Assembly: GCF_017349075.1 (NCBI RefSeq)
Contig: NZ_JAFMOF010000002.1
Span: 1,550,001 to 1,614,000 of the forward strand
Length of the DNA stretch: 64,000 nt
From: Streptomyces triculaminicus
Lineage (GTDB): Bacteria > Actinomycetota > Actinomycetes > Streptomycetales > Streptomycetaceae
Direction: 5' to 3'
The translations under genes and the position numbers were made by a program. The first letter of the stretch is position 1. Each line of letters begins with the position of its first letter. The notes beneath the pieces are model-generated. The model saw only the letters and a list, made by a program, of their open reading frames with translations. It did no database searches and was not told the origin of the DNA. Positions 1-8,391 of this stretch are shown here, one piece after another.

Positions 1-666
1 GGCAGGCTGCGGATCGCCTGCTACCAGACGGCCGCGTTCGCCCTGGCGCCGAACGCGCTGACCCTGCTGCGCGACGCCCACCCGGGATTACGGGTCCACC
101 TCACCCAGGCCGAGCCCGAGCAGGCCCTTCCCGCCCTGCTCGCCCACGACTTCGACCTGGTCGTGACCGAGGAGTACCCGGGAAGCCCCAGCCCCCGCCC
201 GACGGGCCTGGAACTCGAGGAGCTCCACGAGGACGCACTGCGCCTGGCCATCCCGCCCGGCGAGGGGAGGGCGGTCCGCCTTGCCGACCTGCGCGACCGG
301 CCCTGGGTGCTGGAACCGGAGGGAAGCGCCGCGCGGCACTGGGCCCTGACGCTGTGCCGCACGGCCGGCTTCGAGCCCGACGTACGGTTCGAGTCCGCCG
401 ACCTCCTCTTCCACGCGCGCCTCGTCGAGCAAGGCCATGCCGTCGCCTTCCTCCCCGACCTGCTCTGGAGCGGCCGCACCCCGACCGTGACGCTCCACCC
501 GCTCCCTCAGGGCCTCAACGCACGCAAGATCATCACGGCGGTGCGGGTCGGGAGCAGCCGCCACCCCGCTGTCGAGGCATGCCGCAAGGCACTGCGCCAA
601 GCGGTCGAGGACCTCGACACCTTCGGCCGCCCGCCGGCTGCGGCTCGCCGGCGGGGGAGGCGCTGA
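1..666 (+). CDS. LysR-family transcriptional regulator, 3' part only
   Basis: The frame is open from the first base of the window, so the N-terminal winged-helix DNA-binding domain lies outside it. The 221 visible residues look like the periplasmic-binding-protein-like effector domain of LysR regulators: an opening strand RLRIACYQTAAFALAP, then a beta-alpha alternation (ALLAHDFDLVVTEEYP, VRFESADLLFHARLVEQGHAVAFLP) and the usual C-terminal helix (HPAVEACRKALRQAVEDL). A rare in-frame TTA leucine codon at 88-90 means that, in a Streptomyces, translation would depend on the bldA tRNA. It converges on the ABC-F gene with only about 40 bases between the stops. The inducer and target genes cannot be inferred, since the upstream neighbour is missing. 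Confidence 0.85.
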   Translation, partial: GRLRIACYQTAAFALAPNALTLLRDAHPGLRVHLTQAEPEQALPALLAHDFDLVVTEEYPGSPSPRPTGLELEELHEDALRLAIPPGEGRAVRLADLRDRPWVLEPEGSAARHWALTLCRTAGFEPDVRFESADLLFHARLVEQGHAVAFLPDLLWSGRTPTVTLHPLPQGLNARKIITAVRVGSSRHPAVEACRKALRQAVEDLDTFGRPPAAARRRGRR

Positions 667-705
667 CAGAGGGGCGCTGACAGAGGCCGCGCGCCCGCTC
701 GCGAC

Positions 706-2352
706 TCACTGTTGTCGCGGTGCTCCGGTCTCCGTCAGCTCGCCGTCGGCCAGCCGCAGCCACCGGTTCACGCCGATCTCGTGGAGGAACCGTTCGTCGT
801 GGCTGACGATGACGAAGGCTCCCTGGTAGGAGTTCAGGGCGCTCTCCAACTGCCCCGCGCTGACGAGGTCGAGGTTGTTCGTCGGCTCGTCGAGGAGCAG
901 CAGGTGCGGAGCCGGCTCGGCGTACAGGACGCACGCCAGGGTGGCCCTCAGCCGCTCACCACCGGACAGTACGCCTACGGGCAGGTGGGCCCGGGCGCCG
1001 CGGAAGAGGAAGCGGGCGAGCAGGTTCATCCGCTCGGCGTCCGTCCGGTGGGGTGCGAAGGCGGTGAAGTTCTCGGCGACGGTACGGTCCAGGTCCAGCA
1101 GGTCGAGACGCTGAGAGAGATAGGCGAGCCGCCCGTCGGCGCGCTTGATCTCTCCGCTGCCCGGCGGGAGGTCGCCGGTGATCAGACGCAGCAGCGTGCT
1201 CTTGCCCGCCCCGTTGGGGCCGGTCAGGGCGATGCGTTCGGGGCCCCGGATGGTGAGGTCGACGCCCGGGCCCTCGAACACGGGCCGGTCACCGAGCCGG
1301 ACCTGCAGCTGCTCGCCGAGGAAGACGGTGCGGCCGGCAGGCACGGTGGTGTCCGGCAGGTCGAGCGTGAGGCGCTGTTCGTCACGCAGAGCCCGGCCCG
1401 CGTCGTCGAGGCGTGCCTTGGCCTCGCCGACCCGGTTGGCGTGCGTCTGCCCGGCCCGGCCCGCCGACTCCTGTGCTCCGCGCTTCATGTTTCCGGCGAA
1501 GATCCGAGGCAGGCCGGCGCTCTTGAGATTGCGGGCCGCGTTGCTCTGGCGGCGCTCGGCGCGTTCGCGGGCCTGCTGCATCTCCCGCTTCTCGCGCTTC
1601 AGCTCCTGCTCGGCGTTGCGGACATTCTTCTCGGCGACTTCCTGCTCCGCTCGCACGGCCTCTTCGTACTCGGTGAAGTTGCCTCCGTAGAAGCGCAGTT
1701 CACGGCCTTCGAGTTCGACGATGCGTTCCATGCGGTCGAGCAGCGCCCGATCGTGGCTGACCAGCAGCAGGCAGCCGTTGAAGTCCTCCAGCACGTCGTA
1801 GAGCTTGTGCCGGGCGTCCAGGTCGAGGTTGTTGGTGGGCTCGTCGAGCAGCAGCACGGCGGGGCGCTTCAGCAGCTGGCCGGCGAGGCCGAGGGAGACG
1901 ATCTGTCCGCCGCTGAGCGTGCCGAGGCCGCGGTCCAGGGCGAGGTCGCCGAGGCCCAGGCGGTCGAGCTGGGCGCGGGTGCGTTCCTCGATGTCCCAGT
2001 CGTCGCCGATGGTCGTGAAGTGCTCCTCGGCCACGTCGCCCGACTCGACGGCGTCGATGGCCCGGATCACCGAGGCGATCCCCAGGACCTCGGCCACCGT
2101 CAGGTCACTGGTCAGCGGCAGGCTCTGGGGAAGATAGCCGAGGGTGCCGGCCACCGACACGGAACCCGCACGGGGGCGCAGTTCGCCGGCGATCACCTTG
2201 AGCAGGGTGCTCTTGCCGGAGCCGTTGGGGGCCACCAGGCCCGTACGTCCCCCACCCAGGGAGAAGGACAGATCCTCGAAGACCGGGGTGTCATCCGGCC
2301 AGGAGAAGGACAGGTTCGAGCAAACGACGCAAGCGTTGGAAGCGTTGGACAT
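706..2352 (-). CDS. ABC-F family ATPase (ribosomal protection type)
   Basis: A 548-residue protein with two ATP-binding cassettes and no membrane segment, the layout of ABC-F proteins, which act on the ribosome by displacing bound antibiotics or aiding stalled translation. Walker A motifs are APNGSGKS and GPNGAGKS, signatures are LSGGQ and LSGGE, and both Walker B regions read LLLDEPTNNLDL. The inter-domain linker (about residues 240-320) is long and charged, as in this family. I chose the ATG at 2352 (MSNASNAC) rather than an in-frame ATG 40 codons upstream, because the upstream stretch has non-coding character and carries a separate leader ORF and hairpins. Which drug class it answers to cannot be read from the sequence; a housekeeping ABC-F role is possible. 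Confidence 0.9.
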   Translation of the reverse strand: MSNASNACVVCSNLSFSWPDDTPVFEDLSFSLGGGRTGLVAPNGSGKSTLLKVIAGELRPRAGSVSVAGTLGYLPQSLPLTSDLTVAEVLGIASVIRAIDAVESGDVAEEHFTTIGDDWDIEERTRAQLDRLGLGDLALDRGLGTLSGGQIVSLGLAGQLLKRPAVLLLDEPTNNLDLDARHKLYDVLEDFNGCLLLVSHDRALLDRMERIVELEGRELRFYGGNFTEYEEAVRAEQEVAEKNVRNAEQELKREKREMQQARERAERRQSNAARNLKSAGLPRIFAGNMKRGAQESAGRAGQTHANRVGEAKARLDDAGRALRDEQRLTLDLPDTTVPAGRTVFLGEQLQVRLGDRPVFEGPGVDLTIRGPERIALTGPNGAGKSTLLRLITGDLPPGSGEIKRADGRLAYLSQRLDLLDLDRTVAENFTAFAPHRTDAERMNLLARFLFRGARAHLPVGVLSGGERLRATLACVLYAEPAPHLLLLDEPTNNLDLVSAGQLESALNSYQGAFVIVSHDERFLHEIGVNRWLRLADGELTETGAPRQQ

Positions 2353-2375
2353 GAAGACGACCTCGTGCGGGAGGA

Positions 2376-2403
2376 GGGCAGGAGGAAACCACTGCCCTGG
2401 CAG
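2376..2403 (-). promoter_or_regulatory. Two mutually exclusive hairpins before the ABC-F start
   Basis: The segment at 2392-2397 can pair either with 2399-2403 (CTGCC/GGCAG) or with 2376-2381 (CTGCCC/GGGCAG). The two pairings cannot form together. They lie between the leader ORF and the ABC-F start codon, so they could act as an anti-terminator/terminator or ribosome-binding-site switch. No U-tract follows. This is inference from base pairing only. Confidence 0.4.
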
Positions 2404-2473
2404 ACATGAAGGAGGGAACGGCTGAGAGACCACGACGGCTGCGCTCGCGTGCGGCTGCCGGTGGTCGATCACA

Positions 2474-2490
2474 TCCGGGTATCACCCGGA
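2474..2490 (-). promoter_or_regulatory. Attenuator-like hairpin overlapping a leader-ORF stop codon
   Basis: A perfect 7-bp stem with a 3-base loop (TCCGGGT gat ACCCGGA on the minus strand), extendable by ACAT/ATGT across one bulged base. The stop codon of the 9-residue leader ORF falls in the loop and 3' arm, so a ribosome stalled on that ORF would melt the stem. This arrangement is known from ribosome-mediated attenuation of drug-inducible resistance genes, including ABC-F genes. Confidence 0.5.
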
Positions 2491-2511
2491 GATGTCGTCG
2501 TCCCCTGCCAT
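2482..2511 (-). CDS. Short leader peptide upstream of the ABC-F gene
   Basis: Nine codons, MAGDDDISG then TGA, preceded by a good Shine-Dalgarno sequence GAGGAG eight bases before the ATG. It lies about 130 bases upstream of the ABC-F start on the same strand, and its stop overlaps a strong hairpin. The position, ribosome-binding site and hairpin suggest a ribosome-sensing leader rather than a peptide with its own function. At this length a chance ORF cannot be excluded. Confidence 0.45.
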   Translation of the reverse strand: MAGDDDISG

Positions 2512-2700
2512 GTCTGTCGCTCCTCAATACATGATCAACGTCCGGTCCAGGCTAGCAGGTCTTTCCCGGCGTCCACAGGACACAGCAGACACCGAGCGGC
2601 GCGAACAGGGCCCCCACCGCCAAACGTTCGGGTTTCGTGAACAGAAAAGGCCGGAAACATTCGCTGGACCGAATCGGTGGGGGCGTCGCAGGGTGGTGGG

Positions 2701-3846
2701 GTGCTCGAAGAACCTACTGCGCGGTGGTACGCGAGGCCGGCTCCCCGTACCCCCTTCGCCTCACCCCCACCCCCAGCCCCCGCCCCTGCCGCCGTGCGGG
2801 AATTCCACGCCTCCCTGCCGGGGTACAGCCCGACACGACTGACTGAACTACCCGGCATCGCAAGCGAGTTGAATATCGGCCGGCTTTTCGTGAAGGACGA
2901 GTCCACGCGCCTGGGACTGCCCGCCTTCAAAGCCCTGGGCGCCTCCTGGGCCATCCACCGCGCGCTCGCCGGACGCGACACCTCCACCCCGGTGACGCTC
3001 GTCACCGCCACCGACGGCAACCACGGCCGGGCCGTGGCCCGGATGGCCCGCCTCCTCGGGCAGCACGCGCACGTCTTCGTCTCGGCGGGTGTCCATCCCG
3101 CCGCCGCGGACGCGATCGCCGGCGAGGGGGCCCGGGTGACACGCGTCGACGGCTCGTACGACGAAGCCGTACGCCGGGCCGCCGCCGTCGCGGACGAGAC
3201 CGCGGACGCGTTGCTCGTCCAGGACACCGCCTGGCCCGGCTACGAACGCGTCCCCGGCTGGATCGTCGAGGGCTACTCGACCCTCTTCCGCGAGATCGAC
3301 GAGCAACTGGCCGCCGCCGGGGCCCCGCGACCGGACCTCGTCGTCGTACCGGTCGGCGTCGGCTCGCTGGCCCAGGCGGCGGTCGCGCACTACGGAGGCT
3401 CCCCTGGCCAAGCCCCCGCACTGCTCGCGGTGGAACCCGTGGCCGCCGCCTGCGTGCTGAGCTCCCTGTCGCGCGGCGAACGCGTCAGCGTGGCCACTGG
3501 CCGTACCGCCATGGCGGGGTTGAACTGCGGTACACCGTCCGCGCTCGCGTGGCCGTTGCTGCGGGACGGGCTCGCGGCGGCCGTGGCCGTCACGGACGAG
3601 CAGAGCGCCCGAGCCGGCCGCGACCTGGCCGCGCTCGGCGTCTCCTCCGGCCCGTGCGGTGCGGCCTCCCTCGCCGGGGTCCGTGCCGTCGTGCAGGCCG
3701 AAGACCGCCGGGCCGCCGTCGGGCTCCGCCCCGACGCGACGGTCGTGCTGCTCAGCACCGAAGGCACAGCGGCCAACCCGCACCATGCGGCGTACGACGA
3801 AGAGCCGTCGGGGCTGCCGGCTGGAGCGCCGCCGCCTAGCCTTTGA
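2701..3846 (+). CDS. Diaminopropionate ammonia-lyase-like PLP enzyme
   Basis: A 381-residue fold-type II PLP enzyme. The motif STRLGLPAFKALGAS (PLP lysine about residue 77) and the phosphate-proximal ATDGNHGRAVA segment match the diaminopropionate ammonia-lyase/threonine dehydratase group. DPAL enzymes convert 2,3-diaminopropionate to pyruvate and ammonia; the length is close to that of E. coli YgeX. The GTG at 2701 was chosen over an in-frame GTG at 2677; neither has a clear ribosome-binding site, so the start may move by eight codons. The 3' end lies next to an ATP-grasp gene, so the two may be cotranscribed. Substrate assignment rests on family resemblance; a threonine or serine deaminase is the main alternative. 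Confidence 0.75.
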   Translation: MLEEPTARWYARPAPRTPFASPPPPAPAPAAVREFHASLPGYSPTRLTELPGIASELNIGRLFVKDESTRLGLPAFKALGASWAIHRALAGRDTSTPVTLVTATDGNHGRAVARMARLLGQHAHVFVSAGVHPAAADAIAGEGARVTRVDGSYDEAVRRAAAVADETADALLVQDTAWPGYERVPGWIVEGYSTLFREIDEQLAAAGAPRPDLVVVPVGVGSLAQAAVAHYGGSPGQAPALLAVEPVAAACVLSSLSRGERVSVATGRTAMAGLNCGTPSALAWPLLRDGLAAAVAVTDEQSARAGRDLAALGVSSGPCGAASLAGVRAVVQAEDRRAAVGLRPDATVVLLSTEGTAANPHHAAYDEEPSGLPAGAPPPSL

Positions 3847-3884
3847 GCGGCGGGATGCGGGGTGGGCCGACCGGCGGGGTGTGG

Positions 3885-5135
3885 ATGATGCGCGTGGTCG
3901 TCCTGGGCGAGTTCCGTGTGGACAGACTGATTCCGCCGCTCCGGCAGGACGGTGCCGATGTGACCGTGCTGGCATCTGTGGGGCTGGAATCGTTCCTGGA
4001 GCCCAGTGTGGAGTGCGGGGTGCTGCCCGCCGCACTGAGCGAGGGAGTCCTGACGCGGTTGCTCGGCGATTACGGTGCGGACGTCGCCGTGCCCAACCTC
4101 GGGTGTCTTGGTCAGGAGCAGTTCCTGCCCGTCTACGCGCGCGTCGCGGCCGGCGTGCGGGCGGCTGGGCTGCGCTTGCCGGTGCATGCGGAAGGCTTTG
4201 CGATGCTGGCCAGCGACAAGGTGGCCCTTCACCGGATCGCGCGACAACGGGGCTGGCCCGTGCCCCGCGCGGTGGTGTGCGCGGCGGCGGGGGCGATGCG
4301 CGAGGCGGTCGGCGAGCTCGGGCTTCCGGTGCTGGTCAAGGAGGCCCGTAGCGAGTTCCACGCCGGGCGCCACTATGTGCGGGACATCGATCATCTCGAC
4401 CGCGTGTGCGGCGAGGTGACGTACCCGGTCCTGGTCCAGCAGGCGGTGGAGGGGGAGGAGTTCGCGGTCGAGCTCCTCTCCGGGGCCTCGTCCACCGTGG
4501 CGTGGCCGGTGGCGTCCTTGGGGCGGCTCGACGGCGACTGCGCCCCGGGGAAGCGGGTGCGAGTCGCGCCCGCCGAGCTGCCCGGCCGTGCGCGGGCGGA
4601 GCTGGCCGCCACGGTCGCGGACATGGTGGAGGCCTTCTCGCCCTGGGGTCCGTGGCAGATGGACCTCGCCGTCACCGATGACGGCCGGCTCCAGGTGATC
4701 GAGCTGAACGGCCGGCTGAGCGGTGTGTCGAACATGAGCTGGGTCAGTACGGGCCTGGACCCGCATGCGGCGCACATGGAGGCCGTGCTCGGCCGCGCAC
4801 CCCGACGGCGACCACGAGCCGCGCGGGTCGCGCTCGAGCTGCCGGTCTACAACGACGCGGTGCTGCCGCCCGCGCCCGCCGGGACCGAGCTGATGCCCTT
4901 CCCGGGAAACCCGGCCAACCCGGGCCCTCTCATCGGCGGGTATCAGCGGTCGGTCCTCGGCGTCCCGTACGAGCGAGCGGCCGCCGCGCGCGCATGGCTG
5001 ACCGGTCTGCCGACGGGCGTGTTGCTGAACAGCCCGGAAGAGGCGGCCGACCAGCTCGAGCGCGGCATACGCGCGCTGGGGCAGCGGGGACAGCCGGGAC
5101 AGCTCGGTCAGGGCGGTGCGCCGTTCATCGTGTGA
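3885..5135 (+). CDS. ATP-grasp domain ligase
   Basis: A 416-residue protein with an N-terminal Rossmann-like pre-ATP-grasp region (RVVVLGEF, VTVLASVGL) and a central ATP-grasp fold. Visible elements are the substrate/ATP lysines (SDKVALHRIARQRGWPVPRAVV, LPVLVKEARSEFHAG), the adenine hinge YPVLVQQAVEGEEFAVEL and the metal-binding DLAVTDDGRLQVIELNGRLSG. Such enzymes activate a carboxylate as acyl phosphate and join it to an amine. Two adjacent ATGs (3885, 3888) are equally possible starts. It follows the PLP lyase with a gap of about 40 bases and is convergent with a 2-oxoglutarate oxygenase. A carboxylate-amine ligase for a small metabolite or dipeptide is plausible; the substrate is unknown. 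Confidence 0.75.
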   Translation: MMRVVVLGEFRVDRLIPPLRQDGADVTVLASVGLESFLEPSVECGVLPAALSEGVLTRLLGDYGADVAVPNLGCLGQEQFLPVYARVAAGVRAAGLRLPVHAEGFAMLASDKVALHRIARQRGWPVPRAVVCAAAGAMREAVGELGLPVLVKEARSEFHAGRHYVRDIDHLDRVCGEVTYPVLVQQAVEGEEFAVELLSGASSTVAWPVASLGRLDGDCAPGKRVRVAPAELPGRARAELAATVADMVEAFSPWGPWQMDLAVTDDGRLQVIELNGRLSGVSNMSWVSTGLDPHAAHMEAVLGRAPRRRPRAARVALELPVYNDAVLPPAPAGTELMPFPGNPANPGPLIGGYQRSVLGVPYERAAAARAWLTGLPTGVLLNSPEEAADQLERGIRALGQRGQPGQLGQGGAPFIV

Positions 5136-5144
5136 CCGTGACGG

Positions 5145-5780
5145 TCATGCGATGAGGTTCGTGATGAGCTTGCGTACCCGGCCCCGTACGACCGGCAGGA
5201 CGCCGTGGACGAGCTGGATGCCGTAGGCGACGGTGGTTCCGGGGGGTGGGCTACAGGTCCAGCGGGTGCGGGCGATGTCGTTGAGGCTCACCGGGCCGGT
5301 GCGGGCGGTGATCTCGTGGACGAAGGGCGTACCGGGGGAGTAGTCACTGCCGGTGGGGGCGGTGATGTCGCTCCACACGGCGTCGGAGGAGCAGGTGTCG
5401 AGGTAGAATTCGCCGCCGCTTTCGGCATCCTGGAGATCGAAGGCGACGCGGGCGATCCTCTGCGGACGAGCCTGGGGGTCGCTCACGCCGTGGACGTGCG
5501 GGCGTATCCGGTCGCCGGGCTTGAGATCGTGGTAGAGCCACGGATCGATGCCCGTGGCGGAGGGAAAGGCTCGACGGAGTGCAGGCAGCGCGCGCTGCAT
5601 GGCACCGTCCAGGATCGACTGGGCCGGCTCGGGCGGAGTCATCCCTTCGCTGGGGCGCGCGGGAACCCAGCCGGTGGTGGCGAGGTGTTCGTCCAGGATC
5701 TTGGTGAGCCGGGTGGTCTCCTCGTCGGTGAGGAAGCCCTCGACGGTCTGCATGGCCAAGGTCTCGGTCATGTGGATCAC
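5145..5780 (-). CDS. 2-oxoglutarate/Fe(II)-dependent oxygenase family protein
   Basis: 211 residues. The segment RPHVHGVSD (His95, His97, Asp101), the distal QLVHGV histidine and the closing basic motif RGRVRKLITN fit the double-stranded beta-helix fold of Fe(II)/2-oxoglutarate oxygenases, where HxD...H binds iron and a late arginine binds the cosubstrate. The start is a GTG at 5780 (MIHMTETLAM) with GGAG seven bases upstream; an ATG three codons later is the alternative. A close paralogue lies at 20829-21488 with the same MTETLA opening. The gene converges on the ATP-grasp gene (9 bases between stops). Which histidines bind metal is inferred, and no substrate can be named. Confidence 0.65.
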   Translation of the reverse strand: MIHMTETLAMQTVEGFLTDEETTRLTKILDEHLATTGWVPARPSEGMTPPEPAQSILDGAMQRALPALRRAFPSATGIDPWLYHDLKPGDRIRPHVHGVSDPQARPQRIARVAFDLQDAESGGEFYLDTCSSDAVWSDITAPTGSDYSPGTPFVHEITARTGPVSLNDIARTRWTCSPPPGTTVAYGIQLVHGVLPVVRGRVRKLITNLIA

Positions 5781-5924
5781 GAACGGACTCCTCTCGAGGG
5801 CCCCGCGTCGTCCGCCCCATCCCAGTACGGGGCGTCCTCGCTGCCAAGCGCTCTTCCAAGCCAACCCGGAGGACCGGAGCCGGTTGGGCTTGACGGCCGT
5901 CCACCCGCGTCGAAGGGTGACGCT

Positions 5925-7475
5925 GTGACGTCATCGGGCACAGGCGCGGACACGGGCTCGGATATTGAGGTCCTCGTGGTCGGTGCGGGGCCGGCCGGAC
6001 TGCTGCTCGCCGGCGAGCTGGCCCTGGCCGGCGTGCGGACGAGGGTGGTCGAAAGACGCCTGGAGTCCCATCGCGAGTCGCGGGCGCTGAACCTGCACCC
6101 CCGCAGCATGGAGTTGATGGACATGCGGGGCCTGGCCGACCGTTTCCTCGCCGTCGGCCGGACCGTGCCCGGGTGGCAGTTCGCCGCGAGCCTCAAGCAG
6201 CCGCTGGACTTCACCGCGCTCGACACCCGGCACCCCTATGCCCTGTTGATAGCCCAGTCCCGCACCGAGGCCCTGCTCGCGGAACGGGCCCGGGAACTGG
6301 GCGTGGAGATCCATCGCGGGTACGAAGCCGTCGCCCTGCGACAGGACCCCGACGGCGTCGAGGTGAGCCTGCGCGGCCCCGGCGGTGAGGTCACCGTCCG
6401 GGCCCGGTACGTGGTCGGGTGCGACGGCGGGCGCAGCTTCGTACGGCAGGCCGCCGGCATCGGGTTTCCGGGGACGGGGGAGTCGATGACCGCGGTCGTG
6501 GGCGACTTCGCCGTCGCCGATCACGCGGACAACGACCGGGCCCGGCAGCACGGCGTGCTCGTCGCGCGGCTGGAGGCGGGGCTGACCCGCTTCGTGGTGA
6601 TGGATCCGGACAGGATCCGGGTGCCCTCCACGGAGCCGGTGACGCTGGAGGAGTTCCGTACCTCGCTGAAGCGGGTCTGCGGGACGGACTGCGGGATCGA
6701 CGAGCCGCGGTGGCTGTCGAGGTTCGGCAACACCACCCGCCTCGCCGAAAGCTACCGTCGCGGCCGCGTCCTGCTGGCCGGCGACGCCGCGCACGTCCAC
6801 TTCCCCGTCGGGGCCCAGGGGCTGAACACCGGCTTGCAGGACGCGATGAATCTGGGCTGGAAACTGGCCGCCCAGGTGCATGGATGGGCGCCGCCGGCTC
6901 TCCTGGACACCTACCACACCGAGCGTCACGCCGTGGGTCGAGCCGTCACCGACGGCACCCGGGCTCAGACGCTGCTGGTGGAACTGCCCCTCACCGAGCG
7001 CTACGGGCTCCCCGCGGGCATCCTGTGCGAGCTGCTCGACACGCTCCTGGGCATGAAGGACGTCAACCGACACCTGGCCGCCCGGATCTCCGCCCTCGAC
7101 ACCGCCTACCCGCCCCCGGACGCCTCGCCCGCCGATCCGCTCACCGGCCGGCGCATGCCGGACATCGGCCTGGCGACCACCGCGACGGAGACCGTCCGCG
7201 TGTACGAGCTCCTGCATGACGGCCACTTCGTCCTGCTGAACCTCGACGGCGACGACGAGTCCTGCGGGTGGGAACCGGAGGAGCCAGGTCGGCCGGGCCG
7301 TATCCGCACGCTCACCGCTCGCCCGGCCGAGGTTGACCCCGACCTCGGCGGAGTGAGCGAAGTCCTCGTCCGCCCCGACGGCCACATCGCATGGGCCACG
7401 CGCACCACCGACACCGGCACCCGTCGGGCCGAACGGACCCAGGCGCTGAATACCTGGCCCGGTGCCCCCGCATAG
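5925..7475 (+). CDS. FAD-dependent aromatic monooxygenase
   Basis: A 516-residue flavoprotein hydroxylase of the PHBH/phenol hydroxylase-like class. Domain marks are the N-terminal dinucleotide-binding GAGPAGLLLAGELALAG, the central DG motif VGCDGGRSFVRQAAG, and GDAAHVHFPVGAQGLNTG for the FAD ribityl contact. The C-terminal part from about residue 390 resembles the thioredoxin-like tail of polyketide hydroxylases and rifampicin monooxygenases. These enzymes use NAD(P)H and O2 to hydroxylate aromatic substrates. The start is GTG 5925 with AAGGG eight bases upstream; a much longer open frame upstream overlaps the divergent oxygenase and is not coding. It could act in drug inactivation or aromatic catabolism. 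Confidence 0.85.
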   Translation: MTSSGTGADTGSDIEVLVVGAGPAGLLLAGELALAGVRTRVVERRLESHRESRALNLHPRSMELMDMRGLADRFLAVGRTVPGWQFAASLKQPLDFTALDTRHPYALLIAQSRTEALLAERARELGVEIHRGYEAVALRQDPDGVEVSLRGPGGEVTVRARYVVGCDGGRSFVRQAAGIGFPGTGESMTAVVGDFAVADHADNDRARQHGVLVARLEAGLTRFVVMDPDRIRVPSTEPVTLEEFRTSLKRVCGTDCGIDEPRWLSRFGNTTRLAESYRRGRVLLAGDAAHVHFPVGAQGLNTGLQDAMNLGWKLAAQVHGWAPPALLDTYHTERHAVGRAVTDGTRAQTLLVELPLTERYGLPAGILCELLDTLLGMKDVNRHLAARISALDTAYPPPDASPADPLTGRRMPDIGLATTATETVRVYELLHDGHFVLLNLDGDDESCGWEPEEPGRPGRIRTLTARPAEVDPDLGGVSEVLVRPDGHIAWATRTTDTGTRRAERTQALNTWPGAPA

Positions 7476-7491
7476 CGGACGTGCCTTACGC

Positions 7492-8391
7492 TCAGTCGCC
7501 TCCCAGCACCGCCCCGATGACGTGCCGGGCGTTGCGCGCCATCGCCGGGTTCGTCTTGCGGTAGTACGGCAGTGCGATCAGCGCCTGCGAGAGTGTCCGT
7601 CCCCGGCCGCGGGTCCAGGTCGCGTCGTCGACGTCGAGGGTCTCGCGGAAGACCTTCCTCGCGTCGGGCGGCAGCAGGTTCCACGCCGGGAACAGGTCGC
7701 AGGCCGGATCGCCCACACCCATGCATCCGAAGTCGATCACCGAGGTCAGCCTGCCGCCGGCCACCAGCAGATTGCCGGGCATCAGGTCGGCGTGCAGCCA
7801 GACCGGCGGCCCGTCCCAGTCCGGGGTCCGTAGCGCGTCGTCCCATACGGCGGTCACGGCGTCGCAGTCGACGCCCTCCTGCGGGATCGCGCGCAGCTCC
7901 TCGATCGCCGCACGGGTCTCCGCGTCGAGCGAGGCGAGCGGCCCACCGCGGTGGGCCGCTGGCGCGCCCGGCAGCGTGATGCTGCGCATCGCCGCCACGA
8001 ACGCGGCCAGATCCTTGGCCAGCAGTACGGGCTCGCTCAGGGCCCCTTCTTGGGGGTTCTCGCCCGCCCGCCACCGGTACACCGACCACGGCCACGGATA
8101 CCCCTCGGCGGGCTCCCCGGACCCGAGTACCTCGGGGATGGCCGTAGGCAGCAGGGGTGCGAGGCGGGGCAGCCACTCCCGTTCCATCGCCAGGTCCTCG
8201 GCCCCGCCCTTCACCAGCGGCAGCCGTACGGCCATGTCGTCGCCCAGCCGGTACATGGCGTTGACCGTGCCGCCGGACGCGAACCGCTCCACCGCCGGCC
8301 CCGCCCACCGCGGGAACCGTCCCGCGACCAGCCGTCGTACGAGGTCCTCGTCGACGGGGAACTGGCCTGCATGCATCTGCCCTGCGCTCAT
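7492..8391 (-). CDS. Aminoglycoside phosphotransferase-family kinase
   Basis: 299 residues with the APH/choline-kinase fold. The glycine-poor N-lobe carries RFASGGTVNAMYRL and a VRLPLVKG strand. The catalytic loop is VWLHADLMPGNLL (Brenner-type HxDxxxxN, here HADLMPGN) and the metal-binding motif is VIDFGCMGVGDPACDL. Such enzymes phosphorylate small molecules such as aminoglycosides or macrolides, although many family members have unknown substrates. The ATG at 8391 begins MSAGQMHAG. It converges on the FAD monooxygenase with 16 bases between stops and is transcribed away from the 8.4-8.7 kb intergenic region. Resistance is a guess from family and neighbourhood. Confidence 0.85.
   Translation of the reverse strand: MSAGQMHAGQFPVDEDLVRRLVAGRFPRWAGPAVERFASGGTVNAMYRLGDDMAVRLPLVKGGAEDLAMEREWLPRLAPLLPTAIPEVLGSGEPAEGYPWPWSVYRWRAGENPQEGALSEPVLLAKDLAAFVAAMRSITLPGAPAAHRGGPLASLDAETRAAIEELRAIPQEGVDCDAVTAVWDDALRTPDWDGPPVWLHADLMPGNLLVAGGRLTSVIDFGCMGVGDPACDLFPAWNLLPPDARKVFRETLDVDDATWTRGRGRTLSQALIALPYYRKTNPAMARNARHVIGAVLGGD

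Noticed and set aside
712..2409. A long plus-strand open frame opposite the ABC-F gene
   Set aside because: It mirrors the minus-strand coding frame; its amino acids are low-complexity and match no family, as usual in high-G/C DNA.
5205..5924. N-terminal extension of the FAD monooxygenase by 240 residues
   Set aside because: It is the antisense of the 2OG oxygenase; the flavin-binding motif begins shortly after GTG 5925, which has a ribosome-binding site.
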